Positions 1-8,671 of a stretch of DNA of 47,290 nt are shown here, piece by piece. The DNA lies in the NCBI RefSeq assembly GCF_001456025.1, contig NZ_LMTZ01000123.1:34594-81883 (forward strand). Reading direction: 5' to 3'. Both the position numbers and the translations under genes were made by a program. Position 1 is the stretch's first letter, and each line of letters starts with the position of its first letter. The notes under the pieces were generated by a model that made no database searches, was not told the origin of the DNA, and saw only the letters and a list, made by a program, of their open reading frames with translations. The stretch comes from Mastigocoleus testarum BC008. Its GTDB lineage: Bacteria > Cyanobacteriota > Cyanobacteriia > Cyanobacteriales > Nostocaceae.

Positions 1-2
1 CA

Positions 3-137
3 CTTACTGCGTTAGATTATGCTCAAAACAATGCTTTACGGCACGATGACAAAGGTTACCTAAAAAAGATATTCTTTTGCGCGCCTCACACACCCTACAA
101 AATGGAATATTTATTTATTCTAAGTACTTTAAACTAA
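3..137 (+). CDS. possible 3' end of an upstream gene (partial)
   Basis: An open frame enters from the left edge and ends at TAA 135-137. The first residues (LTALDYAQNNALRHDDKGYL) loosely resemble the end of an ankyrin-type repeat, in which TALDYA is common. The second half does not look like any domain I know. It may be the tail of a real gene or chance; only sequence to the left would decide. Confidence 0.22.
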   Translation, partial: LTALDYAQNNALRHDDKGYLKKIFFCAPHTPYKMEYLFILSTLN

Positions 138-361
138 GGTATTTCATTATAAATCTGTAGATATTCCGATTCTGTTGACTTATATTTATATTCTTCCCTT
201 ATAAGCCAAAAGATTAACAACAAATTATAGAGACGTCCCACAAATACTACAGTTTTGCTACTGAGTGGAACGTCTCTAAAAATCAATTTACTTTCAGAAC
301 TTATTTTTCAATAAAGTGTATTTCGCTCGAATTTTCGAGTTCACACCTTACAATCTTTACA
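138..361. other. intergenic region downstream of clpB
   Basis: AT-rich gap. It holds one diverged copy of the TAGAGACGT palindrome family (228-278) and a short hairpin CTCGAATTTTCGAG near 333-346 that could help end the clpB transcript, although no clear T-tract follows on the minus strand. Confidence 0.5.
228..278. repeat. diverged TAGAGACGT inverted repeat
   Basis: Arms TAGAGACGT (228-236) and ACGTCTCTA (270-278) are exact inverse complements around an AT-rich 33-nt loop. The outer arms match the 28-bp palindromes found at 19997, 26919, 30401 and 45824, so this is probably an old or interrupted member of that family. Confidence 0.6.
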
Positions 362-3019
362 TCAACTAATCAATCTGACAGGATTTGAATTCACAGAAAT
401 TTTAGCTGCTACTTTTTTTTTCCGAAAACTCAGACCTTTATCTTCTTTATTTATTACAATCGTGTCACCAGCAATAAAGGTATTTTCTAAAATTTTTGTC
501 GCGATCGGGTTTTCCACTTCTCTTTGAATTGCTCTTTTTATTGGACGAGCACCGTAAACCGGATCGTAACCGACATTAACTAAGTAATCGCAGGCTGCTT
601 TGGAAATTTCTAAGGAAATCTTTTGATCTGCGAGCAGACTTTCTACCCGCTTGAGTTGAATGCGAATAATTTTCGCCATTTCGTTGCGACCCAAAGGATG
701 AAAGATAATTAGATCGTCAATCCGGTTGAGAAATTCCGGACGGAAGTGCGATCGCAAAGAATCTGTAACTCGATTTCGCATTTGTTCGTATTGGGATTCA
801 TCACCGGAAACATCCAGAATGTGTTCGCTACCAATATTACTGGTCATGACGATGACAGTATTGCGAAAATCTACAACTCTTCCTTGGGAATCAGTAATTC
901 TACCGTCATCTAATACTTGTAAAAGAATATTAAATACGTCAGGGTGAGCTTTTTCTACTTCATCGAGTAAGACTACTGAGTAAGGACGGCGACGAATAGC
1001 TTCGGAAAGTTGACCCCCTTCTTCGTAACCAACATATCCGGGAGGTGCACCAACTAAACGGGAAACCGCATGCTTTTCCATATACTCAGACATATCCAAA
1101 CGCACCAAGGCGTCATCAGCATCAAACAAAAATGCAGCTAAAGCCCTTGCTAACTCAGTTTTACCCACACCTGTTGGTCCCATAAATAAAAATGAGCCGA
1201 TGGGGCGAGATGGGTCTTTCATTCCCGCACGGGCGCGGCGAATTGCAGCAGAAACAGTCTCAACGGCTTCACTTTGACCGACAACTCTTAGCTGTAAGTG
1301 CTGTTCCAACTGTAATAATTTCTGTCTTTCCGATTCCAAAAGACGATTTACAGGAATCCCCGTCCATTTTGCAACGATTTCAGCAATATCAGCTTCGGTG
1401 ACCTGTTCCCGTAATAAACTAGAATCTTGGGATTGAATTTTGAGTAACTGCGCTTCTTTATCTTCTAATTCCCGTTGTACTACTTCTAATTTTCCATACT
1501 TTAATTGGGCTGCAGTGTTAAGATCGTAGTCGCGTTCTGCTTGTTCAATTTGGACTCTGAGATTCTCTTCTTCTTTTTTAAGGGTACTAATTGCTTCTAA
1601 AAGTTTCTTTTCACCTTGCCATTGCTCGTTAAATTCTTGCTGTTTTTCAGTTAACGATCCGATTTCTCTCTCGATTCGTTCTAACCTTTCTTTAGTTTGT
1701 GGCGTTGCTATTTCTTCTCCTGCTAAGGAAAGTTTTTCCATTTCTAGCTGCATTAATCGCCGCTCAATGTTTTCCAACTCAGTTGGTTTGGAAGTAATTT
1801 CCATTTTTAATTGTGCTGCGGCTTCGTCTACTAAGTCGATCGCTTTATCCGGTAAAAACCGATCAGCAATATACCTTGCTGATAATGTTGCAGCTGCGAC
1901 TAAAGCTGAATCAGAAATTTTGACGTTATGGTGTACTTCATAACGTTCTTTCAAACCCCTCAAAATCGAAATAGTATTTTCTACATTGGGTTGTTTTACC
2001 AGTATTTGCTGAAAACGTCTTTCTAAAGCTGCATCTTTTTCAATGTACTTGCGGTATTCATCTAATGTTGTTGCTCCAATACAACGCAACTCACCCCGCG
2101 CCAACATGGGTTTAAGTAAATTACCCGCATCCATTGACCCTTGTTTGCCAGAGCCAGCACCAACAACAGTATGTAATTCGTCAATAAATAAAACTATTTG
2201 ACCGTTTGATTCTGTAACTTCCCTTAGTACTGATTTTAGGCGGTCTTCAAATTCACCCCGATATTTGGCACCAGCAATTAAACTACCAATATCCAAAGTA
2301 ATTAATTGACGGTTTTTTAAAGATTCGGGAACATCACCTTTAACGATCCGCTGCGCCAAAGCTTCAGCGATCGCAGTTTTGCCTACCCCTGGTTCGCCAA
2401 TTAAAACTGGATTATTCTTACTACGACGGGATAATACCTGAATTACTCGGCGAATTTCTTCATCACGCCCAATTACCGGGTCAAGCTTTCCTAATTTTGC
2501 TTGTTCTGTCAAGTCCAAACCAAATTTTTGCAGGGCTTCATAGCGAGACTCTGGATTTTGATCTGTAACTTTTTGACTACCGCGAATTGCTTTGATTGCA
2601 GCCTCCAGACTAGATACATCCGCATTCATGCTTTTGAACATCCGCCGCCCAATACGTTCATCTTCGGCAAACCCCATTAAGACATGTTCTATGGAGATGT
2701 AAGCGTCCTGCATTCTCTCCCTAGCCGCATCTGCATTATCTAGCATCCTATCTAAGCTGCGACTAAGATAGAGCTGATCGGATTTGCCTACTTTAGGTTG
2801 ACGCCGTGTAAAATCTTCCAATTGCTGTTGCATTCTGGAAACATCAACACCCGAACGATTGAGAATTCGTGAAGCTAGGCTGTTGTCTTGTTCCAAAAGG
2901 GCAATTATTAAATGTTCGACATCGAGCTGCTGTTGTTGATAAGCACGAACAATATCTTGGGATTTAACTATCCCTTCCCAAGCTTTATCAGTAAATTTAT
3001 CTGGATCTGTGGGCTGCAT
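362..3019 (-). CDS. clpB: ATP-dependent disaggregase ClpB
   Basis: Hsp100 AAA+ disaggregase that threads aggregated proteins through its hexamer pore together with DnaK/DnaJ. The 885-residue length is normal for ClpB. In order it has a Clp N-domain (about 1-145), AAA-1 with Walker A GEPGVGKTA and Walker B LFIDELH, a long coiled-coil middle domain (about 400-530, which distinguishes ClpB from ClpA/ClpC), AAA-2 with GPTGVGKTE and VVLLDEVEKAHP, and a C-terminal oligomerisation domain with a basic tail. The MQPTDPDKFT start is typical of cyanobacterial ClpB. Cyanobacteria usually carry two paralogues (ClpB1 heat-inducible, ClpB2 constitutive) and I cannot tell which this is. I saw no CIRCE element upstream, so no HrcA control is evident. 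It is monocistronic, with a 490-bp gap upstream. Confidence 0.97.
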   Translation of the reverse strand: MQPTDPDKFTDKAWEGIVKSQDIVRAYQQQQLDVEHLIIALLEQDNSLASRILNRSGVDVSRMQQQLEDFTRRQPKVGKSDQLYLSRSLDRMLDNADAARERMQDAYISIEHVLMGFAEDERIGRRMFKSMNADVSSLEAAIKAIRGSQKVTDQNPESRYEALQKFGLDLTEQAKLGKLDPVIGRDEEIRRVIQVLSRRSKNNPVLIGEPGVGKTAIAEALAQRIVKGDVPESLKNRQLITLDIGSLIAGAKYRGEFEDRLKSVLREVTESNGQIVLFIDELHTVVGAGSGKQGSMDAGNLLKPMLARGELRCIGATTLDEYRKYIEKDAALERRFQQILVKQPNVENTISILRGLKERYEVHHNVKISDSALVAAATLSARYIADRFLPDKAIDLVDEAAAQLKMEITSKPTELENIERRLMQLEMEKLSLAGEEIATPQTKERLERIEREIGSLTEKQQEFNEQWQGEKKLLEAISTLKKEEENLRVQIEQAERDYDLNTAAQLKYGKLEVVQRELEDKEAQLLKIQSQDSSLLREQVTEADIAEIVAKWTGIPVNRLLESERQKLLQLEQHLQLRVVGQSEAVETVSAAIRRARAGMKDPSRPIGSFLFMGPTGVGKTELARALAAFLFDADDALVRLDMSEYMEKHAVSRLVGAPPGYVGYEEGGQLSEAIRRRPYSVVLLDEVEKAHPDVFNILLQVLDDGRITDSQGRVVDFRNTVIVMTSNIGSEHILDVSGDESQYEQMRNRVTDSLRSHFRPEFLNRIDDLIIFHPLGRNEMAKIIRIQLKRVESLLADQKISLEISKAACDYLVNVGYDPVYGARPIKRAIQREVENPIATKILENTFIAGDTIVINKEDKGLSFRKKKVAAKISVNSNPVRLIS

Positions 3020-3509
3020 ATGAATGAATTTAGGATATCATTTAGGCGGATTTTGGGAGCACTTTCATGAGAACGAGGAAAAACTTACCCCTTTAAACTC
3101 AGGTAAAGTGGTATGAAATTCGATTGCGACAGTGGGACTTACCTTAACTTATTATCCAAACATTATGAGTGCGTATCCACTTGTATATACGGTTGCAATC
3201 TGAAATCTAGATTCTGAGATTGAGATTTGAGTGAGGATTTAGATTTTAGGATTTAGATCCAATCTAACAATTTGAGCGAACTTTATTTAAGAAAAGTAAG
3301 TTAGGAGTAAGAAATCAGGATTGACCATACTCTAACGAGCGTTAACGCATCGGCGCTCAAGCATCGTATGAGTTAAAAGTTAGAAGTTAGGAGCAAATAA
3401 TAAAAAGTAAGAATTCAGAACTAAGAAAAATTTGAATTAAGAAAGAAATTATAAAGTTTTTTTTGGTTTTTTTGAAATATAAAGAGCACAAAAATATCTT
3501 TAAAGTAAT
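3020..3509. other. intergenic region between porin gene and clpB
   Basis: 490 bp without a credible ORF. It should carry the clpB promoter on the minus strand. It contains degenerate GATTTAGATT-type microrepeats (about 3205-3262) and a GC-richer patch (about 3338-3370, GAGCGTTAACGC...) resembling other interspersed repeats in the window. I saw no CIRCE inverted repeat. Confidence 0.45.
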
Positions 3510-5441
3510 TTAAAAGGAAATAACCGTTCTCAAAGTACTTTGCCAAATTATACTATTTGAGCTATCGTTATCCGCGTTATCAACAAAAGTGAAGGTGGGG
3601 GTAACACTGATATTATCGCTCAGTTGCAAATTATAAAATGCTTCTAAATTAATTTGATTGGCATCACCTAAGCCATTGGTAGCAAAAGGTTGACCTATGG
3701 CAATCCCGGCAATTGTACCGGGAATCACAATATTTCGAAAGCCCACACCTATTGCCCAACTTACAGGATTTAAATCTAAATCTGTGTTAGTAACAGTACT
3801 AAATCCCTGATATTTACCGAATCCCAAGCGAGCAAAAATACCAGTATTGTAATTAAGGGAATATTCAGCATTTACGCCAAAAGCTTCAATATCAATATTA
3901 TTAATTGAGGCATTAGTATATTGTAACCGAATAGTTAGTTGCTTACTGGGAACATATTCTAGTTCCACACTTGATTGACGGGGGTCACCAAACAGACCTC
4001 CATCCGAATCAGAATCAGGTTCGCTACTGTTCCCAGCAATATAAAGCGATCGCAAGGTAAATTTTCCTCCTCCAGGATTCCAGCTAATAGCTGCTCCCGC
4101 ACCCCCGTTACGATCTATTTGGTTTTGGACTATTAGAGGATTATTCAAAAAAAAGCTGGAACTAAAATCTACTGCTTCATTGTTAGCGTAACTGTTACGA
4201 TCAATAAAGTCTCGTGGTGACATTTTTGCCCCCAGAGTTACAGCTAAATCAGATGTGGGACGCAAGGTGTAGTACAAACGTCGCAATCTAAAATTGCTTT
4301 CGACATCTGCGTAGTCAAGCCCACCACCATTCGCAATGAAGCCACTAGTCCCTAAAAGATTGCCATTTTCTTCTTGCTTTAAACCAATAGCGTCTTGGCT
4401 ATCACTACCTGCTTCAAATTGAGTAATGAGTAAATCATTTGGTCTAAAACTAGTTCTCAAATTTACACGGGAACGACTAAGCAAAATACCATTAGCTCCC
4501 GAGCCACCAGTTAAACCAAAAATCTGTTCGCCACTTAGTTTAGTAGTGGTGGAGAATTGATTTCCTTCCAACCTATCTATGCTATCGCTAATTTTTTCTA
4601 TACGAGATAATCCATCCAAGGCTGCCCGATATTCTAACCTTAGGCGACGCAAAATTATCATATCTTGACGGACATAATCCTGACCTGTAAGGTCAGCCAC
4701 CACACTTTCCATCTTGTCAACGGTTGCTGACAAAATTTCCGCAAATTCATAGCGTGTGAGGGGACGTTTACCGCGAAAGGTTCCATCGGGATAGCCAGAA
4801 ATTACCTGGTATCGCTCAACCAAAGATTTAAGTGCTTGATAAGCCCAATCTGTAGGGTAAACATCTGATAATCCCGATACTGAGGGTTGATTAGTTTTTG
4901 GAATGCGCTCATTACCAGGAGTAATTTGAGACTTGATTTCGGTTTTTACCCCTAAATTATTTACTTCATTTGAATTATTTGCTTTATCGGATGGGAACGA
5001 TAATCCTGCTGAGTTATGGGGAGGTGGGTAAGCGCGATCGATAGGGGAAGAAAATTGTTTTTCTAGTTTTTCAGGAGCATCGGTTGCTGTTGTAGTAATT
5101 GCTGATGTAGTCGATGAGAACTCTGTTTGTAACAGACTTAAATCTTTTTCTGGTGGGGATATTTCTGAGTGAGGAATATCTTTACCGGTCAATAATTCTC
5201 CTGCTGTTGCAGTATCAGCGATCTGTTCTGGTGGAAGTGTGTTTTGTACTACGATACTTGCTCGTGATACTGAACAGTTTGAAATAACACCACCAGTTAA
5301 TACACTTCCTAGCACTATCAAACGTCTAATCGTCTTGTTATGACTATTAATAGAGCTTTGTACTGATTCCTTATCAATATTTTCCGAATTTACTAGCAAA
5401 AGAAAGACTTCCCCTGGCGATTGCTTACCCCTCAAATTCAT
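3510..5441 (-). CDS. iron uptake porin with SLH domain (SomB/OprB type)
   Basis: Cyanobacterial outer-membrane beta-barrel of the SLH-OprB family; some members take up inorganic iron. The ATG at 5441 is chosen over a GTG at 5450. A basic segment followed by a hydrophobic stretch (about 40-65, KTIRRLIVLGSVLTGGVI) looks like a signal sequence, unusually far from the start, so the true start could lie further in. A Ser/Thr-rich linker follows, then an SLH domain (SDVYPTDWAYQALKSLVERY, about 195-250) that anchors the protein to peptidoglycan, a short helical segment, and the OprB barrel ending in an aromatic residue (TLRTVISF), as outer-membrane proteins do. gloA lies close upstream on the same strand (about 40 bp), so the two may be co-transcribed. 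Confidence 0.9.
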   Translation of the reverse strand: MNLRGKQSPGEVFLLLVNSENIDKESVQSSINSHNKTIRRLIVLGSVLTGGVISNCSVSRASIVVQNTLPPEQIADTATAGELLTGKDIPHSEISPPEKDLSLLQTEFSSTTSAITTTATDAPEKLEKQFSSPIDRAYPPPHNSAGLSFPSDKANNSNEVNNLGVKTEIKSQITPGNERIPKTNQPSVSGLSDVYPTDWAYQALKSLVERYQVISGYPDGTFRGKRPLTRYEFAEILSATVDKMESVVADLTGQDYVRQDMIILRRLRLEYRAALDGLSRIEKISDSIDRLEGNQFSTTTKLSGEQIFGLTGGSGANGILLSRSRVNLRTSFRPNDLLITQFEAGSDSQDAIGLKQEENGNLLGTSGFIANGGGLDYADVESNFRLRRLYYTLRPTSDLAVTLGAKMSPRDFIDRNSYANNEAVDFSSSFFLNNPLIVQNQIDRNGGAGAAISWNPGGGKFTLRSLYIAGNSSEPDSDSDGGLFGDPRQSSVELEYVPSKQLTIRLQYTNASINNIDIEAFGVNAEYSLNYNTGIFARLGFGKYQGFSTVTNTDLDLNPVSWAIGVGFRNIVIPGTIAGIAIGQPFATNGLGDANQINLEAFYNLQLSDNISVTPTFTFVDNADNDSSNSIIWQSTLRTVISF

Positions 5442-5479
5442 CACCCACACTTTTTAATCAAAACTACTGCTTTTAGTCC

Positions 5480-5893
5480 CTACTTTGTGGTAACAACTGT
5501 TTCGCTTCGATTACTAGTTTGGATGAGTTCAACTTTGTACCCATTTGGGTCCTGAACAAAAGCAATCACAGTAGAACCATGTTTCATAGGTCCCGGTTCG
5601 CGTACTACTTTTCCACCAAGTTTTTTAATGGTTTCGCATGTAGTATAAATATCATCAACTCCAATCGCAATATGACCGTAAGCATCTCCTATATCGTAAC
5701 TATCAACACCCCAGTTATAAGTAAGCTCTAATACCGTATTGTTTTTCTCCTCACCATAACCAACAAAGGCTAGAGTAAATTTACCTCCCGGATAATCTTT
5801 CTGTCGGATTAATTTCATTCCCAGGATGTCACAGTAAAATTTCAATGATTCCTCTAGATCGGCAACCCGCAGCATCGTGTGCAGTAAACGCAT
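5480..5893 (-). CDS. gloA: lactoylglutathione lyase (glyoxalase I)
   Basis: Converts the hemithioacetal of methylglyoxal and glutathione to S-lactoylglutathione in the cytosol, detoxifying a glycolytic by-product. A single vicinal-oxygen-chelate fold of 137 residues. The frame opens at a TTG at 5899, but the ATG at 5893 gives the family start MRLLHTML and is preceded by AGGGAT at a good distance. With this start the four metal ligands are His5, Glu56, His74 and Glu122, the same numbering as the Ni-dependent E. coli enzyme. It is the short Ni/Co-type glyoxalase, not the longer Zn type. It precedes the porin gene on the same strand. Confidence 0.95.
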   Translation of the reverse strand: MRLLHTMLRVADLEESLKFYCDILGMKLIRQKDYPGGKFTLAFVGYGEEKNNTVLELTYNWGVDSYDIGDAYGHIAIGVDDIYTTCETIKKLGGKVVREPGPMKHGSTVIAFVQDPNGYKVELIQTSNRSETVVTTK

Positions 5894-6033
5894 CTTCAAT
5901 CCCTTATCTTGACTTAATGAAATATTTTCATCTTTGAATATTTTACAAATTGGGGGTGAGAGAAGAAATAAATTTGAGTTTATCTCCCGACTAAATATTT
6001 GAGGGTCGGAGTCGAATATAGGTTTTTTCTCTC

Positions 6034-6060
6034 TGAAGACGTAGCAATGCTATGTCTCTT
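6034..6060. repeat. diverged palindrome, GACGTAGCA...TGCTATGTC
   Basis: GACGTAGCA followed by a mirrored ATGCTATGTCTCT closely resembles the TAGAGACGT palindrome family with several substitutions in the arms. It lies in the gap between gloA and the radical SAM gene. Confidence 0.45.
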
Positions 6061-6152
6061 AAGCTGGTCAAAAGCAATTAAGTAAACCAGCAGAAGAGTA
6101 GTTTACTACATCCATCCCCAATTGATTAAAAACATTTCCACCCACCGAAGGC

Positions 6153-6788
6153 TTACGACAATTCAAGTCCTCCCCTGTAACCAGTTACTAGTCGGCTGCC
6201 ATTCTTAAAAATATGAACCTCTATTTGATCGCTAGCCCAATTTATTTGGTCTTTTAAAGCAGGATTAAAGATGCGAACCTGTTGATTCCGAGAGGAAACG
6301 GGAGAATTGGGGGAGTTAATAGCTAAAGATTCAATGTAGGGCCCATCAATTAGAATATCCAATTGCTGCAATAATAATTTGGCACCTGTTGGTGCATTTT
6401 GAGATTGTAATTGTTCTAGGGTAAATCCTGTAAAAGACATTACATTTAAGCCTTTTGCTTTAATTTTGGCAGCTAATTCAGCTAGTGCGGGAGCTTGCAA
6501 AAAAGGTTCGCCACCGGAAAAAGTAACTCCTTGATTGCGCGGTTTACTGAGAATTTTATTGACCAAATCATCAATTGATATTAATTGATTGGTATCAAAT
6601 GACCAAGATTCAGGATTAAAACAACCGGGACACTCTCGCCAGCATCCCTGCACCCAAATTACTGCTCGACATCCAGGACCATTAACTTCTGACTCATCCA
6701 CATAACCCATAATGTTGAGATGTCCAGGGGGAATTTCCGATTCTTTGACCTTGGGATCGAAGTTTGAATTAAAATTCTGTTGATTCAT
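6153..6788 (-). CDS. 4Fe-4S radical SAM protein, NrdG-like activase family
   Basis: Small radical SAM enzyme of 211 residues. The cluster motif CX3CX2C is complete (Cys49, Cys53, Cys56 in GCWRECPGC), and the SAM-binding GGEPF follows (VTFSGGEPFLQ). Length and the 'RAVIWVQGC' start fit the anaerobic ribonucleotide reductase activase (NrdG) group. No nrdD is seen nearby, and many cyanobacteria carry this gene as an orphan, so the substrate is unknown. The N-terminal 20 residues are Asn/Gln-rich and disordered-looking. An STRR array begins just upstream of its start. Confidence 0.8.
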   Translation of the reverse strand: MNQQNFNSNFDPKVKESEIPPGHLNIMGYVDESEVNGPGCRAVIWVQGCWRECPGCFNPESWSFDTNQLISIDDLVNKILSKPRNQGVTFSGGEPFLQAPALAELAAKIKAKGLNVMSFTGFTLEQLQSQNAPTGAKLLLQQLDILIDGPYIESLAINSPNSPVSSRNQQVRIFNPALKDQINWASDQIEVHIFKNGSRLVTGYRGGLELS

Positions 6789-6799
6789 GATTTTGCTCT

Positions 6800-7135
6800 G
6801 TTGTGGGGATTGGGGATTGGGGATTAGGAATTGGGGATTGGGGATTAGGGATTGGCGTTAGCGGAAGCGTGGCGTTAGCCATAAGCACTGCGTGCCGCCT
6901 TGCGGCATATGGCGATTGGGGATTAGGGATTGGGGATTAGGAATTAGGGATTGGGGATTGGCGTTAGCGGAAGCATGGCGTTAGCCATAAGCACTGCGTG
7001 CCGCCTTGCGGCATATGGCGATTGGGGATTAGGGATTGGGGATTTGAGATTGATAATTTGGAATTGGGCATAGAAGAGATGAAGTATTTGTTTTCTTCCC
7101 AGTCGCCAGTCGCCAGTCGCCAGTCACTAGTCGCC
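6800..7135. repeat. STRR heptamer arrays with duplicated GC-rich repeat
   Basis: Composite repeat block upstream of eno. GGGGATT/GGAATTG-type heptamers (about 6803-6855, 6917-6958, 7021-7050) alternate with two near-identical GC-rich units at 6851-6914 and 6957-7020 (106 bp apart, one mismatch seen), each containing GGCGTTAGCC and TGCCGCCTTGCGGCA. Five AGTCGCC heptamers follow at 7101-7135. Short tandemly repeated heptamers (STRR) are established features of heterocystous cyanobacteria. ORFs that run through the block on either strand are repeat artefacts. Confidence 0.85.
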
Positions 7136-7273
7136 AATCTCCACGACCCAAAATCTTCCTTAATATCCTGCTTAGATTTAGCAAGAAGCACCTATGCTAA
7201 CGGTTGAGTCATTTCATCGAGGCTTTTTTCTCGATTGGCTATTTCATGCACTTATACAAAGGAAAAATTACGG

Positions 7274-8554
7274 ATGATTAATACCGCCATTGAAACTATT
7301 GTTGCCCGGGAAATTTTGGATTCGCGGGGTAGACCAACAGTAGAAGCGGAAGTTTATCTGGTTGATGGTGCCGTAGGGTTGGCACAAGTTCCCAGTGGTG
7401 CTTCTACCGGAACTTTTGAAGCCCATGAGTTAAGAGATGGAGATAAAAACCGCTATGGTGGTAAAGGTGTACTTAAAGCAGTGCAGAATATCCAAGAAAC
7501 ACTAGCTCCAAAGTTGTTACAAATGGATGCCCTCAACCAGGAATTATTGGATCGAACAATGATTTCTCTTGATGGTTCTCCAAATAAATCTAATTTAGGT
7601 GCTAATGCGATCTTAGCGGTTTCCTTAGCTGCTGCCAAAGCTAGTGCTTTATCATTGGGAGTGCCACTATATCGTTATTTGGGCGGACCGCTAGCAAATT
7701 TATTACCGGTACCATTGATGAATGTAATTAATGGTGGTGCCCACGCTGCAAATAATGTTGATTTTCAAGAATTTATGATTGTCCCGGTAGGTGCAGGTTC
7801 CTTCCGGGAAGCTTTACGTTGGGGTGCTGAAGTATTTGCGACCTTAAGTAAAGTTTTGGACGAGAAGAATTTGCTTACAGGTGTGGGAGATGAAGGTGGT
7901 TTTGCACCCAACCTGGAGTCCAATCAAGTTGCTTTGGAATTATTAATTGCTGCGATCGAGAAAGCTGGATATAAGCCAGGAGAACAGGTTGCTTTAGCCT
8001 TGGATGTTGCTGCGAGTGAATTTTATAAAGACGGGCAGTATGTTTATGATGGTAAACCTCATTCTCCTGAGGAATTTGTCGGTTATTTGGGTCAGTTATC
8101 TCAACAATATCCAATTGTTTCCATTGAAGATGGTTTACACGAAGAAGATTGGCAAAGTTGGAAGTTATTAACCCAAAAAATTGGTTCTAAAGTGCAATTG
8201 GTGGGAGATGACTTATTTGTGACCAATGCAACTCGCCTCCAAAAAGGAATTGAGGAAGAATCTGCCAATGCAATTTTGATTAAACTCAACCAAATCGGTT
8301 CTTTGACAGAAACCTTGGAAACAATTAACTTAGCGACTCGCAACAGTTTCCGTTCAGTTATCAGTCACCGTTCTGGTGAAACAGAAGATACAACAATTGC
8401 CGATCTAGCTGTAGCTACTCGTGCTGGTCAAATCAAAACTGGTTCTCTTTGTCGTAGCGAACGAGTAGCAAAATATAACCGCTTATTACGAATTGAAGAC
8501 GAACTTGGCGATCGCGCTGTTTATGCTGGTACCGTAGGGCTCGGACCGAGGTAA
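7274..8554 (+). CDS. eno: enolase
   Basis: Phosphopyruvate hydratase: 2-phosphoglycerate to phosphoenolpyruvate, Mg-dependent, cytosolic. The frame opens at a TTG (7235), but the ATG at 7274 has AAGGA about 9 nt upstream and gives the family start MINTAIETIVAREILDSRGRPTVEAEV, 426 residues in all. Recognisable parts are the SGASTG loop, GVGDEGGFAP, the metal-binding SIEDGL and GDDLFVTN, the signature LIKLNQIGSLTETLE containing the catalytic Lys, and SHRSGETEDT. It is single and not in an operon, with STRR arrays on both sides. Confidence 0.97.
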   Translation: MINTAIETIVAREILDSRGRPTVEAEVYLVDGAVGLAQVPSGASTGTFEAHELRDGDKNRYGGKGVLKAVQNIQETLAPKLLQMDALNQELLDRTMISLDGSPNKSNLGANAILAVSLAAAKASALSLGVPLYRYLGGPLANLLPVPLMNVINGGAHAANNVDFQEFMIVPVGAGSFREALRWGAEVFATLSKVLDEKNLLTGVGDEGGFAPNLESNQVALELLIAAIEKAGYKPGEQVALALDVAASEFYKDGQYVYDGKPHSPEEFVGYLGQLSQQYPIVSIEDGLHEEDWQSWKLLTQKIGSKVQLVGDDLFVTNATRLQKGIEEESANAILIKLNQIGSLTETLETINLATRNSFRSVISHRSGETEDTTIADLAVATRAGQIKTGSLCRSERVAKYNRLLRIEDELGDRAVYAGTVGLGPR

Positions 8555-8671
8555 GGGGGACTGGGGATTGGCGACCAGGGATTAGGGATTGGGAAAAGAG
8601 ACAAAGGTAAAATATTTATCTTCTTCTCAGTCGCCAGTCGCCAGTCGCCAGTCGCCCATCGCCAATTCCCT
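8555..8671. repeat. STRR heptamer array downstream of eno
   Basis: GGGGATTGG/GGGATTAG heptamers near 8562-8592, then four exact AGTCGCC units at 8629-8656. These are the same two heptamer types, in the same orientation, as on the upstream side of eno. The block fills the whole gap between the convergent eno and argC. Confidence 0.8.

Noticed and set aside
3020..3120. CIRCE/HrcA operator ahead of clpB
   Set aside because: No TTAGCACTC-N9-GAGTGCTAA-type inverted repeat is present.
6800..7135. Possible CRISPR array
   Set aside because: The repeats are heptamers and a duplicated unit without unique spacers of regular length; no cas genes are present.
6964..7207. Short frames on both strands through the STRR block
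   Set aside because: Translated heptamer repeats with no domain or ribosome site.
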